From the NCBI GenBank assembly GCA_035478435.1, contig DATIJT010000020.1:1-64000 (forward strand): a DNA stretch of 64,000 nt, written 5' to 3'. This DNA comes from DATLRC01 sp035478435 (GTDB lineage: Bacteria > Patescibacteriota > Saccharimonadia > Saccharimonadales > UBA4665). Positions 47,839 through 56,387 of the stretch are shown piece by piece. How positions within the stretch are numbered: position 1 is the first letter of the stretch; each line of letters starts with the position of its first letter. The notes under the pieces are model-generated. The model searched no databases. It saw nothing but the letters and a program-made list of their open reading frames with translations, and was not told the origin of the DNA. The position numbers and the translations under genes were made by a program.

Positions 47839-48960
47839 CTAACTAGGGTCCTGGGTTGGCTGGACAGTCCCTGTATTCGGCTGGTTCTCACGAAGGGCTC
47901 GCCGTTCGGCCAAAAAGTTTTCAAACCTTTCCTGCCAAGCTTTTGCCGCCTCCGCCACGACATCGGGGTCAATACCGAGCAGCCTCTTGACTAACTGGTT
48001 CCGGCGGTAGTTTATGTTCGAGGGTATTTCATGCTTCGCGTCGGCGATGTTCGCCGGGCGAGTTCCCCCCATATACATTCGCACTTCATCACACAACTCT
48101 TCAAAGGCCATAGCCCGTGAATGATGGCCTAATGATCCGTACTCCTTAAAGACATGTTCTTCCACGAAAGCTTCGGCTTCCGCTTGGCTGAAGTCTGGCA
48201 ACGCCTTTAGGCGCAATAAACTTCGTAGAAAACTAATTGCCTGCTCGCCAGCCGGTTGTTGTTCTAGATCAACCTCTTCAGCATCGGCCTCTTCCACGGC
48301 CTCCGGTACAGCTGGAGCTCCATACCTCATTCGGAGGGAGTCAATCTCACGATCAAGAGGTGAAAGCAAACTCATATATCCAAACTTTTTTTCTAATTCT
48401 CCTTCGACTTGCCTAAAAAACTCTTCTGCAATTTTTGGGCGTTTAGAGATATGTTGCTTGGCTACCACCCAGTCCCGGCCGTCTACCGCGATAGCCTTCA
48501 CACGCGAATCACTTTTTACTACTCTACCCTCTGTTCGGCTCTTGGCCGTCTCGTACTCCCAAGATTGTCCGATAACCAGGGGCGCATGACCTACCAGCCT
48601 TCCATATTGCAGATCTGTTGCCTCTTTGGCAGCTTTAAAATTAATGATCAGCCCTTTGTGGATGTAATACATATTACCGGACTCGGTGAGAACCACTACT
48701 CGATCGGGATTCAGACCTTCTGGCGCTTCTCTTTTGGCGCCGTAGTTAAGGTTCCAGCCAAGTTTAAAGCCAGGTTGTTCGTATACCCGCCCGAAACGTT
48801 GCGCGCGATTATTATCGGCAGTTATAATCTCTCGACCTTCGTCACGGAAGCCTTCTATCGTTACTACAACCAGGGAAGCAAGATATGCCTCGGTTGGCAG
48901 TAAATAAGCATGGGACATATCGCCTCTGTCAGACAGTCCTTCTCCGGGCGTTGAGCTCAT
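47839..48960 (-). CDS. Orphan protein, 373 aa, paralogue of the 195-aa protein nearby
   Basis: Residues ~60-200 are similar to the protein at 49840-50427 (R-V-V-V-L-x-x-S-G-N-M-Y-Y-I-H-K-G-L-I-I ... V-I-G-Q-S-W-E-Y-E-T). The C-terminal half adds an acidic linker and a helical region. I recognise no known family, and there is no signal peptide. GAGG precedes the ATG. Confidence 0.62.
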   Translation of the reverse strand: MSSTPGEGLSDRGDMSHAYLLPTEAYLASLVVVTIEGFRDEGREIITADNNRAQRFGRVYEQPGFKLGWNLNYGAKREAPEGLNPDRVVVLTESGNMYYIHKGLIINFKAAKEATDLQYGRLVGHAPLVIGQSWEYETAKSRTEGRVVKSDSRVKAIAVDGRDWVVAKQHISKRPKIAEEFFRQVEGELEKKFGYMSLLSPLDREIDSLRMRYGAPAVPEAVEEADAEEVDLEQQPAGEQAISFLRSLLRLKALPDFSQAEAEAFVEEHVFKEYGSLGHHSRAMAFEELCDEVRMYMGGTRPANIADAKHEIPSNINYRRNQLVKRLLGIDPDVVAEAAKAWQERFENFLAERRALRENQPNTGTVQPTQDPS

Positions 48961-49055
48961 CTCACATCCTCAAATACATTATTTACCTATTATATCATCA
49001 AGAAGTAAATATAGCAATGCGCACGCATTTACTTGGGTCGGCTGGCTCTAAAGTC

Positions 49056-49781
49056 CTAGCTTTCCAGGGCATCTTTAGAGATGCTATCAAAAACACTTAG
49101 AGTATTTACTATGCCGCCCTCATAATCACAAAGTGCGCGGCCCGCAATACCACCTAGAGAAGTCCTAGCTCTTTCGGCCAATACCCCGCTATCAAAGACC
49201 ACAACTCCACTTTCGTTTAGCACTACTCTAATTAAAAAGTCGCCCGTCTCTTCTCCAGGTTGGGAGTCCCAGTCTTCCCCCATGCCTTCAGTCAGTGTGA
49301 ACTCAGTAGAAACTGGCCTTGTATCTGAGGATGAGTCTAAGATTCTTTTAGCGCTCAATAAATCAATTGAAGTGTAGACTCGTTTACCATTTTCATCTTT
49401 TGTGACTCCAGAAACCTCTATTTCCGAACGGCCCTCTTTAATCGGCGTATTAAAACGAAGGTCGTGACTAATGACATTTGGGTCTTCGTGGTCGGGTTCT
49501 GGCTTATCCGTTGAATACTTAGGATCATCATTATGTTTCGCAAGTAGGGCAGTAAACGCTATATTTAGGCTGTCCTTAACCAGCTGGTTGGCACTGTTAA
49601 GCCGATCTTTGCCTTCTTGGGGTGTTAACTCTGTGCTGACGCAGTTCTCACTTAGTTTGGGTGGCTTAGAAGAAGCTGGGCTAGAACAAGCAGTAAGTCC
49701 TAGGGCTGCCACTAATAATAATTTGGGAAGTCTACGGAGTATATTATGGTTCTGACTTCTACTCGCAAGCATTATCAGCAA
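49056..49781 (-). CDS. Predicted lipoprotein, 241 aa
   Basis: A basic start, hydrophobic core (L-L-L-V-A-A-L-G-L) and lipobox L-T-A-C at Cys32 give a lipoprotein signal peptide; the mature part is Ser/Thr/Asp-rich with no recognised domain. The start is TTG at 49781 with AAGGGA 5 nt upstream, or the ATG three codons later. TTGACA-N16-TACAAT lies ~55 nt upstream. It would be anchored on the outer face of the membrane. Confidence 0.7.
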   Translation of the reverse strand: MLIMLASRSQNHNILRRLPKLLLVAALGLTACSSPASSKPPKLSENCVSTELTPQEGKDRLNSANQLVKDSLNIAFTALLAKHNDDPKYSTDKPEPDHEDPNVISHDLRFNTPIKEGRSEIEVSGVTKDENGKRVYTSIDLLSAKRILDSSSDTRPVSTEFTLTEGMGEDWDSQPGEETGDFLIRVVLNESGVVVFDSGVLAERARTSLGGIAGRALCDYEGGIVNTLSVFDSISKDALES

Positions 49782-49839
49782 CAGTCCCTTCTAAGAATAA
49801 ATGTTAATTTTATATATTGTAACAATTTGCCAGTGATTG

Positions 49840-50427
49840 TCAATTAGCCGCGGGGTGCTGCTGCGAATAATCATCAATAAATTGCTGCAAATCTGGAATC
49901 CCTAAGTATTCTCTAAACCTGTCTTGTATGTGTGGGAAGGTCATATCCGTGTGCCGTAAATAACCGATAAAACTAGTCCCGCGCCAGCCACTAAGAGAAG
50001 CACCTACAACTATAGTAACCGGTGCCGAGGTAACAAACTCGCCGGCTTCTGTTCTGTAGCGCCACGCCTCCTCGCCAATAGCTATATCGTCGCAGCTAAC
50101 CAACCGCTCTACACTGGGCCTACGCTGCCGCAAGGAACGCGCTACATCTACCATGAAGCCTTGCTGGGCATAATATATTCTCCCGTCTTTACCGACGACT
50201 GCTAAACGGCCATGGGCCGGCCGGGGTTTAGCTTGCCTTATGCCACCGCTGTAGGGTTCGGCGTTAAAATCAAACACATCGCCACGCTTACTGTACCTCC
50301 AGCCCACAATGATTTCATATTCATCAACTTCTCCAGAAGCTACTAGTCTTCGATCAGTTATAACTCTGCGCTTCCCTAAGGGTTGCCTAGAGACATCGCC
50401 ACTGGTACTGGGAGGATATTCTGCCAT
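49840..50427 (-). CDS. Orphan protein, 195 aa, paralogue of the 373-aa protein
   Basis: Its core (R-L-A-V-V-G-K-D-G-R-I-Y-Y-A-Q-Q-G-F-M-V-D-V ... I-A-I-G-E-E-A-W-R-Y-R-T) aligns with the core of 47839-48960. The family is unrecognised; the pattern looks beta-rich. It starts 3 nt after the 5-FTHF cyclo-ligase stop, so the two are co-transcribed. Confidence 0.62.
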   Translation of the reverse strand: MAEYPPSTSGDVSRQPLGKRRVITDRRLVASGEVDEYEIIVGWRYSKRGDVFDFNAEPYSGGIRQAKPRPAHGRLAVVGKDGRIYYAQQGFMVDVARSLRQRRPSVERLVSCDDIAIGEEAWRYRTEAGEFVTSAPVTIVVGASLSGWRGTSFIGYLRHTDMTFPHIQDRFREYLGIPDLQQFIDDYSQQHPAAN

Positions 50428-50430
50428 TGG

Positions 50431-50952
50431 TCAACCTGTTCCCTTCTCAGTTACTACCTGGTCAAGCATTATGTCGTGCGGTTCGGATGGTATTGATTCC
50501 AGCCTGCCGAGTTCAAAGCAAACGCCAATCTTGCGGGCCTGGGGCTGGCTAGCCAAAAACCGGTCATAATTCCCACCGCCGTAGCCAAGTCGGTGCAATT
50601 TTTCATCAAAACCGAGCATCGGCACGACGACAACGTCAAATTTAGGAGTTTCTGTGGCAGAAGTTTTAGTAAATCCCGGATTTATCCGTTCTACCCGCCA
50701 CTCGTCTTTAGACTTTGGCGAAGTATAGGTAACGATATTTGGAAATTCCGCCCAAATAAATTCTAATAAGCCGCGCGTATCAACTTCATTGAGCTCGGCG
50801 ATCGGCAGAAAACAATGCAAGTTAGAAATTTGCCGCCAATCCACTGCCAGCTTCAAGTTTTCTGTAATCGCCTGACTTTTGTCTTCCACTTCAGAGCGGC
50901 TTAAGCTCAGGCGTGCGGCTTTGCGACTTTGGCGTAATGACTCTTTGCTCAT
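50431..50952 (-). CDS. 5-formyltetrahydrofolate cyclo-ligase
   Basis: The 173-aa protein has the MTHFS signature (V-V-V-P-M-L-G-F-D ... R-L-G-Y-G-G-G-N-Y-D-R-F-L) and a basic start S-L-R-Q-S-R-K-A-A-R. It converts 5-formyl-THF to 5,10-methenyl-THF using ATP. The frame opens at 50970, but TTGACA-N17-TATCAT (50962-50990) ends 9 nt before the ATG at 50952, so that start is used. Confidence 0.9.
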   Translation of the reverse strand: MSKESLRQSRKAARLSLSRSEVEDKSQAITENLKLAVDWRQISNLHCFLPIAELNEVDTRGLLEFIWAEFPNIVTYTSPKSKDEWRVERINPGFTKTSATETPKFDVVVVPMLGFDEKLHRLGYGGGNYDRFLASQPQARKIGVCFELGRLESIPSEPHDIMLDQVVTEKGTG

Positions 50953-50961
50953 ACTAATTTT

Positions 50962-50990
50962 ATGATACAATCTTTACCTTACTTTGTCAA
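50962..50990 (-). promoter_or_regulatory. Promoter of the 5-FTHF cyclo-ligase unit
   Basis: TTGACA (50990-50985), a 17-nt spacer and TATCAT (50967-50962); the leader would be about 2 nt. Confidence 0.75.
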
Positions 50991-50995
50991 TCAGC

Positions 50996-51715
50996 TTAGC
51001 GAATAAGTTTGGCTTGCCAGGACTCATGAAACAAGTGGCCTGGGCATTGGGTTTGCTTGCTGACATCGCAGTGGCCCACTATTTGCTCTGGTTTGATTTG
51101 GACGTAATTGCTCCGGATCACTTCAGCTACAGCTTTGAGTGCTGCTTCGCTCGGCTCCTTCTCGGTTAAGTCATCGTCTATAGAAATGGCGATGCTGCAG
51201 GTATTCACCTCCCAATTGCCAGCATGCCAGCCAACGTACTTGTCATCCAAAATGTGTTCGGTGCTACCATTTTCCCGAATTAGCCAGTGGTAACCCCAAA
51301 AAACTTGCTCGTTATTATAAAAATGCCCGGACCAAACCGGCTTACCTTTAAAATCCCGTTCTTCTGCGCTGGTCGGATTGGCATAGTACATGCCGTAAAT
51401 ACGCAGCAACTGGACAGCGTTCAACCTTTCCAGTGTCATGCCCGGCGCGTTTTTGGTGTGGTGGATGACGATGGTATCTATCGGCCTACGCTCCCGGTCT
51501 AGATCTTCCCCACTCGTAGCTAGAGGTAAGGATTTCTGCCGCAGGGCAGTTTCGACCATTTCGTAAACTTCCCTTTTTATCTCCTTGCGCTTCTCAGGAT
51601 CTAACTCCTTTTGGACTTGTTCTTCAAGCCGCTTGAAATCATCAGCAATATACAAATACCAATCCGGCTTGCCCAAAGCCTCCCGCCACATTGCTTCATC
51701 TACGAATTGAGTCAT
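50996..51715 (-). CDS. N-acetylmuramoyl-L-alanine amidase / PGRP-fold protein
   Basis: The 239-aa protein has a helical N-terminal ~75 residues and an Amidase_2 domain with zinc ligands in V-I-H-H-T, G-H-C-D and the Cys of Q-C-P-G, plus G-Y-H-W-L-I and Y-V-G-W-H-A-G. This T7-lysozyme-like fold cleaves the bond between muramic acid and L-Ala. No signal peptide is visible, so export or an intracellular recycling role is unclear. TAAAAT ends 6 nt before the ATG (leaderless). Confidence 0.85.
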   Translation of the reverse strand: MTQFVDEAMWREALGKPDWYLYIADDFKRLEEQVQKELDPEKRKEIKREVYEMVETALRQKSLPLATSGEDLDRERRPIDTIVIHHTKNAPGMTLERLNAVQLLRIYGMYYANPTSAEERDFKGKPVWSGHFYNNEQVFWGYHWLIRENGSTEHILDDKYVGWHAGNWEVNTCSIAISIDDDLTEKEPSEAALKAVAEVIRSNYVQIKPEQIVGHCDVSKQTQCPGHLFHESWQAKLIR

Positions 51716-51719
51716 AGAT

Positions 51720-52313
51720 CTATTTTACAAGCTCTAGAGAGCTTTCAATTTCGTGTTGGAATTTGGCAAGGTCTTGGCTGTTGTTTTCGATGAATATATC
51801 ACATTCCTCTTTCACGCCGGCCATGTTGAGGGTAGCTTCGTCACCGGAGTGGTGCATTTCGGCTTGCTCTTCGGATAGGAATTGCTCGAAAGTCTTTTGG
51901 TCATCAACGGCCCTCAACCCCCCGCGGTTAGCGGCGTTGGCTTTAATGCGTTCATAACGAACTCTCGGGTTGGCGTCAACCCATACCATCGTTCCACCCA
52001 AATCATGTATCCGATCGGCTTCACCGGGGTTGCGCATGCTTGCCATGGCCACGCCGGTGTACCGGTTTTTCACCTTTTCATATTCGGCCATAACTTTATC
52101 GACTAATACGCCAAGCCCCGATTCCCGACGCCACTCGGCACTGAGCGCCCGCATGTGTTCCCGCGCCGGCGGCAAACTACGCCGTTCTAGTTCAGCTCTG
52201 AGCAAATCCGTTGCAGAAACAAATAAATAGCCATGCTTTTCGGCTAAAATCTGGCCAACCGTATCCTTACCCGATCCGTTCGTCCCCGCCAAGCCAATGA
52301 TTTTTAAATTCAT
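51720..52313 (-). CDS. P-loop nucleotide/dephospho-CoA kinase-like protein, 197 aa
   Basis: Walker A G-T-N-G-S-G-K-D-T at the N-terminus, a lid-type Arg-rich segment (R-V-R-Y-E-R-I-K-A-N) and an E-E-Q-A-E-M motif fit the small kinase family related to dephospho-CoA and (d)NMP kinases. Which substrate it uses is not decided by sequence. It ends 4 nt before the amidase gene start, so the two may be one unit. Confidence 0.75.
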   Translation of the reverse strand: MNLKIIGLAGTNGSGKDTVGQILAEKHGYLFVSATDLLRAELERRSLPPAREHMRALSAEWRRESGLGVLVDKVMAEYEKVKNRYTGVAMASMRNPGEADRIHDLGGTMVWVDANPRVRYERIKANAANRGGLRAVDDQKTFEQFLSEEQAEMHHSGDEATLNMAGVKEECDIFIENNSQDLAKFQHEIESSLELVK

Positions 52314-52341
52314 AATCTATTTATTCTATCAATATTTCAGA

Positions 52342-52749
52342 TCAGTCAGGAACAGGTCTATGAAGTTCTTCTAACAATGCTTCAAGTTCTGGTAATTTAC
52401 TACCAATAAACGCTAAGCGGGGACACACGGTTACTGCATCACCGCATTGGACTAACGCCGCAGCGGTAAGAGTCTGGCCGATTAGCTCTCTGACCTCACC
52501 AGAAACGCGAGTCATACGTGAAGTTACATTTAATAAAAACTCTTGCTCTTGATCAGCTTCGGCTACTTCTTTAGGTGTCGCACCAGACCAAGGACTAGCT
52601 GTCTCTTCCATCGCTTTTATCGCTTCACTTGCATCGACTAACATGGCCTCCGAAGTAGCGGCCATAGTAGCTCTTTCTCGCTCTAAGTTTGCTGCCACTG
52701 TTCTTACAGTCTCAGGATCTTTACACATAGCACATGGATTAAGCAACAT
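52342..52749 (-). CDS. Hypothetical protein, 135 aa
   Basis: A helical protein with an N-terminal N-P-C-A-M-C-K pair of Cys and two further Cys (Q-C-G, V-C-P); a metal site is possible. I recognise no family. Promoter TTGACT-N17-TATAAT (52797-52825) gives a ~40-nt leader and AAGGA precedes the ATG. Confidence 0.6.
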   Translation of the reverse strand: MLLNPCAMCKDPETVRTVAANLERERATMAATSEAMLVDASEAIKAMEETASPWSGATPKEVAEADQEQEFLLNVTSRMTRVSGEVRELIGQTLTAAALVQCGDAVTVCPRLAFIGSKLPELEALLEELHRPVPD

Positions 52750-52828
52750 AAACTTCCTTATTCCATAAAGAAAATCACCTTACTCAATAAACTATAATTA
52801 TACAAGTTTATCTGTTGAAAGTCAAAGA

Positions 52829-53959
52829 CTATTTAATGTAATCATGCAGTTTTTTGGCGTCGCGGTGTTTGCGAAGTTTGGCCAGGGCTTTGGCTTCGAT
52901 CTGGCGGATGCGTTCACGGGTAACAGAAAATTCCTGGCCGACTTCTTCCAGCGTGTGGCTTTTGCCGTCTTCCAGGCCAAAGCGCAGCTTCAAAATCTTC
53001 TGTTCGCGCTCGGTTAGGGCCGAAAGCATGTCTTTGACTTGCTCTTTCAGCAGCTGGCCGGTGGCCGATTCCTCCGGGCTAACGGTGTCTTCGTCTTCGA
53101 TAAAGTCGGCTAGCACCGAATCTTCTTCGTCGTCACGGATGGAAGCGTCGAGCGATGAAATATCTTGCTTGATCTTCATAATATGCTCGACTTTGTCGAC
53201 ATCTATCTCCATGGCTTTGGCGATTTCGTCGTTGGTAGGTTCGCGGTTCAGTTCTTGGGTCAGCCGCCTCTGGGTACGCAGCAGCTTATTGATGGTTTCA
53301 ACCATGTGCACGGGAATGCGGATGGTGCGGGCTTGGTCGGCGATCGCCCGGGTAATGGCTTGGCGGATCCACCAAGTAGCGTAGGTTGAGAACTTAAAGC
53401 CTTTGTCAGGGTCAAACTTTTCAACAGCTCGCAGTAAGCCGGTGTTGCCTTCTTGGATGAGATCTAGCAAATCCAGCCCGCGGCCGACGTAGCGCTTTGC
53501 GATTGAGACAACTAGACGCATATTGGCTTCGGCCATTTTGTCTTTAGCGTCCTTTTCGCCAGCCACCACCCGTTGGGCCAGGGCTAGCTCTTCTTCGGCA
53601 TTGAGCAGAGGGATCTTACCTATTTCCCGCAAATACAGCCGTACCGAATCGTCCGCCACGTCATCATCTAAGTACATGGTAGTAGTGGCCGCCAACTCTT
53701 CCTCTTCGGGTTCTTCTGCCGCCCATCCATCGGTAAAGGTAGTTTCGTCTGGCTCGGTAGCCGTAATCTCCACATTCAAATCAGCCAGCTCCGTGTAAAG
53801 CGCGTCAAGCACTTCAGCGTTTTCCGGCGTGTCCGCGATAACCGCAAAAATATCGCGCTGGCTAATATGGCCGTCTTTTTTAACTTTATCGAGCAGTTGC
53901 TGCTTTAAGTCTTCGTGGTCTTTTGGTTCAGTGGCTTTAGCTTGTTTCCTGGGGCTCAT
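52829..53959 (-). CDS. rpoD: Primary sigma factor (RpoD/SigA)
   Basis: The 376-aa protein has a region 1.1-like start, region 1.2 (D-D-S-V-R-L-Y-L-R-E-I-G), 2.1-2.4 (L-D-L-I-Q-E-G-N-T-G-L-L-R-A-V ... F-S-T-Y-A-T-W-W-I-R-Q-A-I-T-R-A), 3 and 4 with helix-turn-helix V-T-R-E-R-I-R-Q-I-E. It recognises TTGACA/TATAAT promoters, in line with those seen across the window. AGGAG lies 9 nt before the ATG. It overlaps dnaG by 23 nt, the classic dnaG-rpoD operon. Confidence 0.97.
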   Translation of the reverse strand: MSPRKQAKATEPKDHEDLKQQLLDKVKKDGHISQRDIFAVIADTPENAEVLDALYTELADLNVEITATEPDETTFTDGWAAEEPEEEELAATTTMYLDDDVADDSVRLYLREIGKIPLLNAEEELALAQRVVAGEKDAKDKMAEANMRLVVSIAKRYVGRGLDLLDLIQEGNTGLLRAVEKFDPDKGFKFSTYATWWIRQAITRAIADQARTIRIPVHMVETINKLLRTQRRLTQELNREPTNDEIAKAMEIDVDKVEHIMKIKQDISSLDASIRDDEEDSVLADFIEDEDTVSPEESATGQLLKEQVKDMLSALTEREQKILKLRFGLEDGKSHTLEEVGQEFSVTRERIRQIEAKALAKLRKHRDAKKLHDYIK

Positions 53960-55742
53960 TCAGTCTAGCTCCTTGTACTTGTTTAAGTAGTAAATCATAT
54001 TGCTTGGCACGTTCTAGCAAATCACGAGTCGCCGCCTCGCCAGCGGTTTCTAGTTCAGTTGCCACGCTTTGTTTTTGCTTTTTTACAAATTGTTCCACCA
54101 GCCGGGCCTGCAACCGAGCCGCTTCGTAATGAAGTTCCGTGAGCTCAAGGCCTTGGTAGAGTTCCTCATACTGTAATGCTAGTATTTTAGCATATTCTAC
54201 GAGGTTTTGCACCTTTTTTAACTCCTCGTCTTTGCCGGAAAAGTCGGGGTTTTGTTTCAGGAATTTCATGACTTCACGGGCTTCTTCAGAGTAGAGCATG
54301 TCGGACTCCATGACCGCCAAGTACTGCCTGAGCCCAGGCCGAAGTAGCATCAAGCTCAAGAAATGGTCTTGAGTTTTGATATTTTCAATCATTTCTCTGG
54401 CTAGCAGCTTGGGTTCGGTTTTCATGCGACGCTGGCGCGTTGGCTCATCTGCTGATTTGGTTTGCTTGAGTTTTGATTTGAGGGCTTCGACACTCACTTG
54501 GATGGTACTGGCAATAGAGTTTAGGTAGTGGTCTTGTTCTACGGGGTCGGCTAGGCCGCGCACCACCGGCAGTAAGATATCGCTGTATTGGCGTTTGCCT
54601 TCGGCGGAGGTGATGTTGAGCAACTTTTTGTAGCGCTCCATCAGCCAATCCAGGGCGTATTCGTGCTTTTGAATAATTTCTTGCCACTTAGAAGCGTCCT
54701 TTTGGATAAGTTCGTCCGGGTCTTTGCCGCTCGGTATAGTAATGATGCTAAGCGAGACTTTGACCCGGCTAGCGATCGGTATGGCCCGCTCGGTGGCAGC
54801 CAGCCCGGCCTTGTCAGCGTCAAAACAGAGACGGATATCGCCCGTGAAGCGGCTGAGGGCTTTGAGGTGCGGTTCGGTCAGCGCCGTCCCGGCGGTGGCC
54901 ACCACTTGCTGTACGCCAGCTTGATGACTAGCGATCACGTCCAAATTGCCCTCGACCAAAACTGCGAATTGGCTTTTACGGATAGATTCTTTGGCCAGGT
55001 GCAACCCGTAAATATGCCGGCTTTTGTCGTACAGAACCGTTTGCGGAGTGTTGATGTACTTCGGCGCGCTTGCACCGGGTCCGTCCTGGTGCATATCTTC
55101 CAGGAGGCGGGCCGTGAAGCCGATCACCCGGCCTTGCGGATCCTGCAGCGGGATCATCAACCGGCCGCGGAACATGTCTTGCACGCCGCCTCGGTAACTA
55201 CGTGAGCTCAGGCCGGCCTGTTTGATTTCCGCCTCCGTAAAGCCCTTGCTCTTGGCAAAACTTACCAGCGCCGAACCGTTGTTAGGCGAGTAGCCTAACC
55301 GCCATTCCAGCGCCGTGGCTTTGGTGAATTGGCGCTTGGTTAGCACGTATCGCAGGGCTGTTTTATTTTTGGAAAACTGGACTTGATAAAATTTAGCGCT
55401 CAGCTCTAGCAGTTCGTACAAACGCTCTTTGTTAGGCCCGCCGCGCTGGCCCTGGCCGCGGAACTGTTCGATATCTATGCCAGCTTTGCGGGCCAGCAGC
55501 TCCAGGGCACCCTTAAATTCCAGCCCCTCCATTTCCATAACGAAGCTGAACATATTGCCGCCTTTGCCAGATGAAAAGTCATGCCAAATCTGCTTTTCCG
55601 GGCTGACCATCAGGCTAGGCGTTTTTTCGGCCGTAAAGGGTGATAGGCCGCGCCAGTTCCGCCCGGCACGCTTGAGCTGGACATACTCGCCAATCACATC
55701 TTCAATACTCAACCGCGTTTTTACTTCCTCTACCGCATCCAT
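53937..55742 (-). CDS. dnaG: DNA primase DnaG with lost zinc site
   Basis: The 601-aa protein has the N-terminal primase domain, a catalytic core with TOPRIM motifs (V-L-V-E-G-N-L-D-V and C-F-D-A-D-K-A-G), and a C-terminal helicase-interacting region. The N-terminal zinc-finger fold is kept (G-L-S-P-F-T-A-E-K-T-P-S ... W-H-D-F-S-S-G-K-G-G), but all four ligands of the usual C-P-F-H ... H-C-F-G-C pattern are replaced (Ser34, Thr37, Asp55, Ser58). Overlaps rpoD. A promoter TTGCCC-N17-GATACT (55750-55778) ends 7 nt before the ATG. Confidence 0.95.
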   Translation of the reverse strand: MDAVEEVKTRLSIEDVIGEYVQLKRAGRNWRGLSPFTAEKTPSLMVSPEKQIWHDFSSGKGGNMFSFVMEMEGLEFKGALELLARKAGIDIEQFRGQGQRGGPNKERLYELLELSAKFYQVQFSKNKTALRYVLTKRQFTKATALEWRLGYSPNNGSALVSFAKSKGFTEAEIKQAGLSSRSYRGGVQDMFRGRLMIPLQDPQGRVIGFTARLLEDMHQDGPGASAPKYINTPQTVLYDKSRHIYGLHLAKESIRKSQFAVLVEGNLDVIASHQAGVQQVVATAGTALTEPHLKALSRFTGDIRLCFDADKAGLAATERAIPIASRVKVSLSIITIPSGKDPDELIQKDASKWQEIIQKHEYALDWLMERYKKLLNITSAEGKRQYSDILLPVVRGLADPVEQDHYLNSIASTIQVSVEALKSKLKQTKSADEPTRQRRMKTEPKLLAREMIENIKTQDHFLSLMLLRPGLRQYLAVMESDMLYSEEAREVMKFLKQNPDFSGKDEELKKVQNLVEYAKILALQYEELYQGLELTELHYEAARLQARLVEQFVKKQKQSVATELETAGEAATRDLLERAKQYDLLLKQVQGARLNEPQETS

Positions 55743-55749
55743 AAGAATA

Positions 55750-55778
55750 AGTATCTAGTATCTAGGAGTTAGGGGCAA
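55750..55778 (-). promoter_or_regulatory. Promoter of dnaG-rpoD, leaderless
   Basis: TTGCCC (55778-55773), a 17-nt spacer and GATACT (55755-55750), then 7 nt to the ATG at 55742. Confidence 0.55.
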
Positions 55779-55786
55779 GCATAAGA

Positions 55787-55811
55787 AAAGAGCCGGGTTG
55801 AGCGGCTCTTT
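55787..55811 (-). terminator. Intrinsic terminator upstream of dnaG
   Basis: AAAGAGCCG-n7-CGGCTCTTT, followed on the minus strand by TTTTCTTAT. It ends the transcript of the 153-aa orphan. Confidence 0.75.
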
Positions 55812-55841
55812 ATTTTGGGTTTATATCCTACCCTTTAACGT

Positions 55842-56303
55842 TTAAACAATTCCGTTGCGCTTAGCTTGCCGGTATTGCTCCTGAACATTGTCTGCCGCTT
55901 TAGAAGCACGGCGTTCTAGATTTCTTTGGCTTACAGCGAGATGTTTAACTTCAGTACGCAGCCCTCTAGCCTTATTGTCTTCATTGGGATAGTAATTGTG
56001 GTTTTGTTCTCTCTTGAAATAAATAGCACGCCGTACAGCATGCGGCAGAAAGCTTGGTGCCGGTTTCGGGATAGCCCATTCCAGCGTTTCCGGGTGTTCA
56101 TCCGTATACTGACGGTATTCCGTCCTAATCCGCTCTGCTATCTTGCCTACCGCCATGGCATCCTCAGTGTCTTGCTTCATAGCATGGGCCATATGTTCGG
56201 CCTCGATCGGATCTTTTATCCACGTACCTTCACGATAGTTTTGTATTTCTGGATGCATTTGAGGATCCATTGGTTCTGATTGTAATTCTGGACCGTGTGT
56301 CAT
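55842..56303 (-). CDS. Orphan hypothetical protein, 153 aa
   Basis: A highly charged, helical protein, rich in Glu, Arg and Gln, with a basic C-terminus (Q-Y-R-Q-A-K-R-N-G-I-V). I recognise no family. AAGG precedes the ATG with long spacing. Its promoter is nearly identical to that of the 334-aa orphan at 18089-19093, and a good terminator follows the gene. Confidence 0.6.
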   Translation of the reverse strand: MTHGPELQSEPMDPQMHPEIQNYREGTWIKDPIEAEHMAHAMKQDTEDAMAVGKIAERIRTEYRQYTDEHPETLEWAIPKPAPSFLPHAVRRAIYFKREQNHNYYPNEDNKARGLRTEVKHLAVSQRNLERRASKAADNVQEQYRQAKRNGIV

Positions 56304-56353
56304 AGCTTTTAACCTTATTTAATTACTAGTTTTACTGTTTATTTAACTACTAT

Positions 56354-56382
56354 ATAGTAGCAAATTATTGCTATTTTGTCAA
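56354..56382 (-). promoter_or_regulatory. Extended -10 promoter, twin of 19117-19145
   Basis: TTGACA (56382-56377), a 17-nt spacer ending TTTGC, TACTAT (56359-56354) and the same downstream ATAG. Confidence 0.8.
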
Positions 56383-56387
56383 TATAG

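Noticed and set aside
54588..55205. 205-codon plus-strand frame inside dnaG
   Set aside because: Entirely antisense to dnaG and without promoter or Shine-Dalgarno site.
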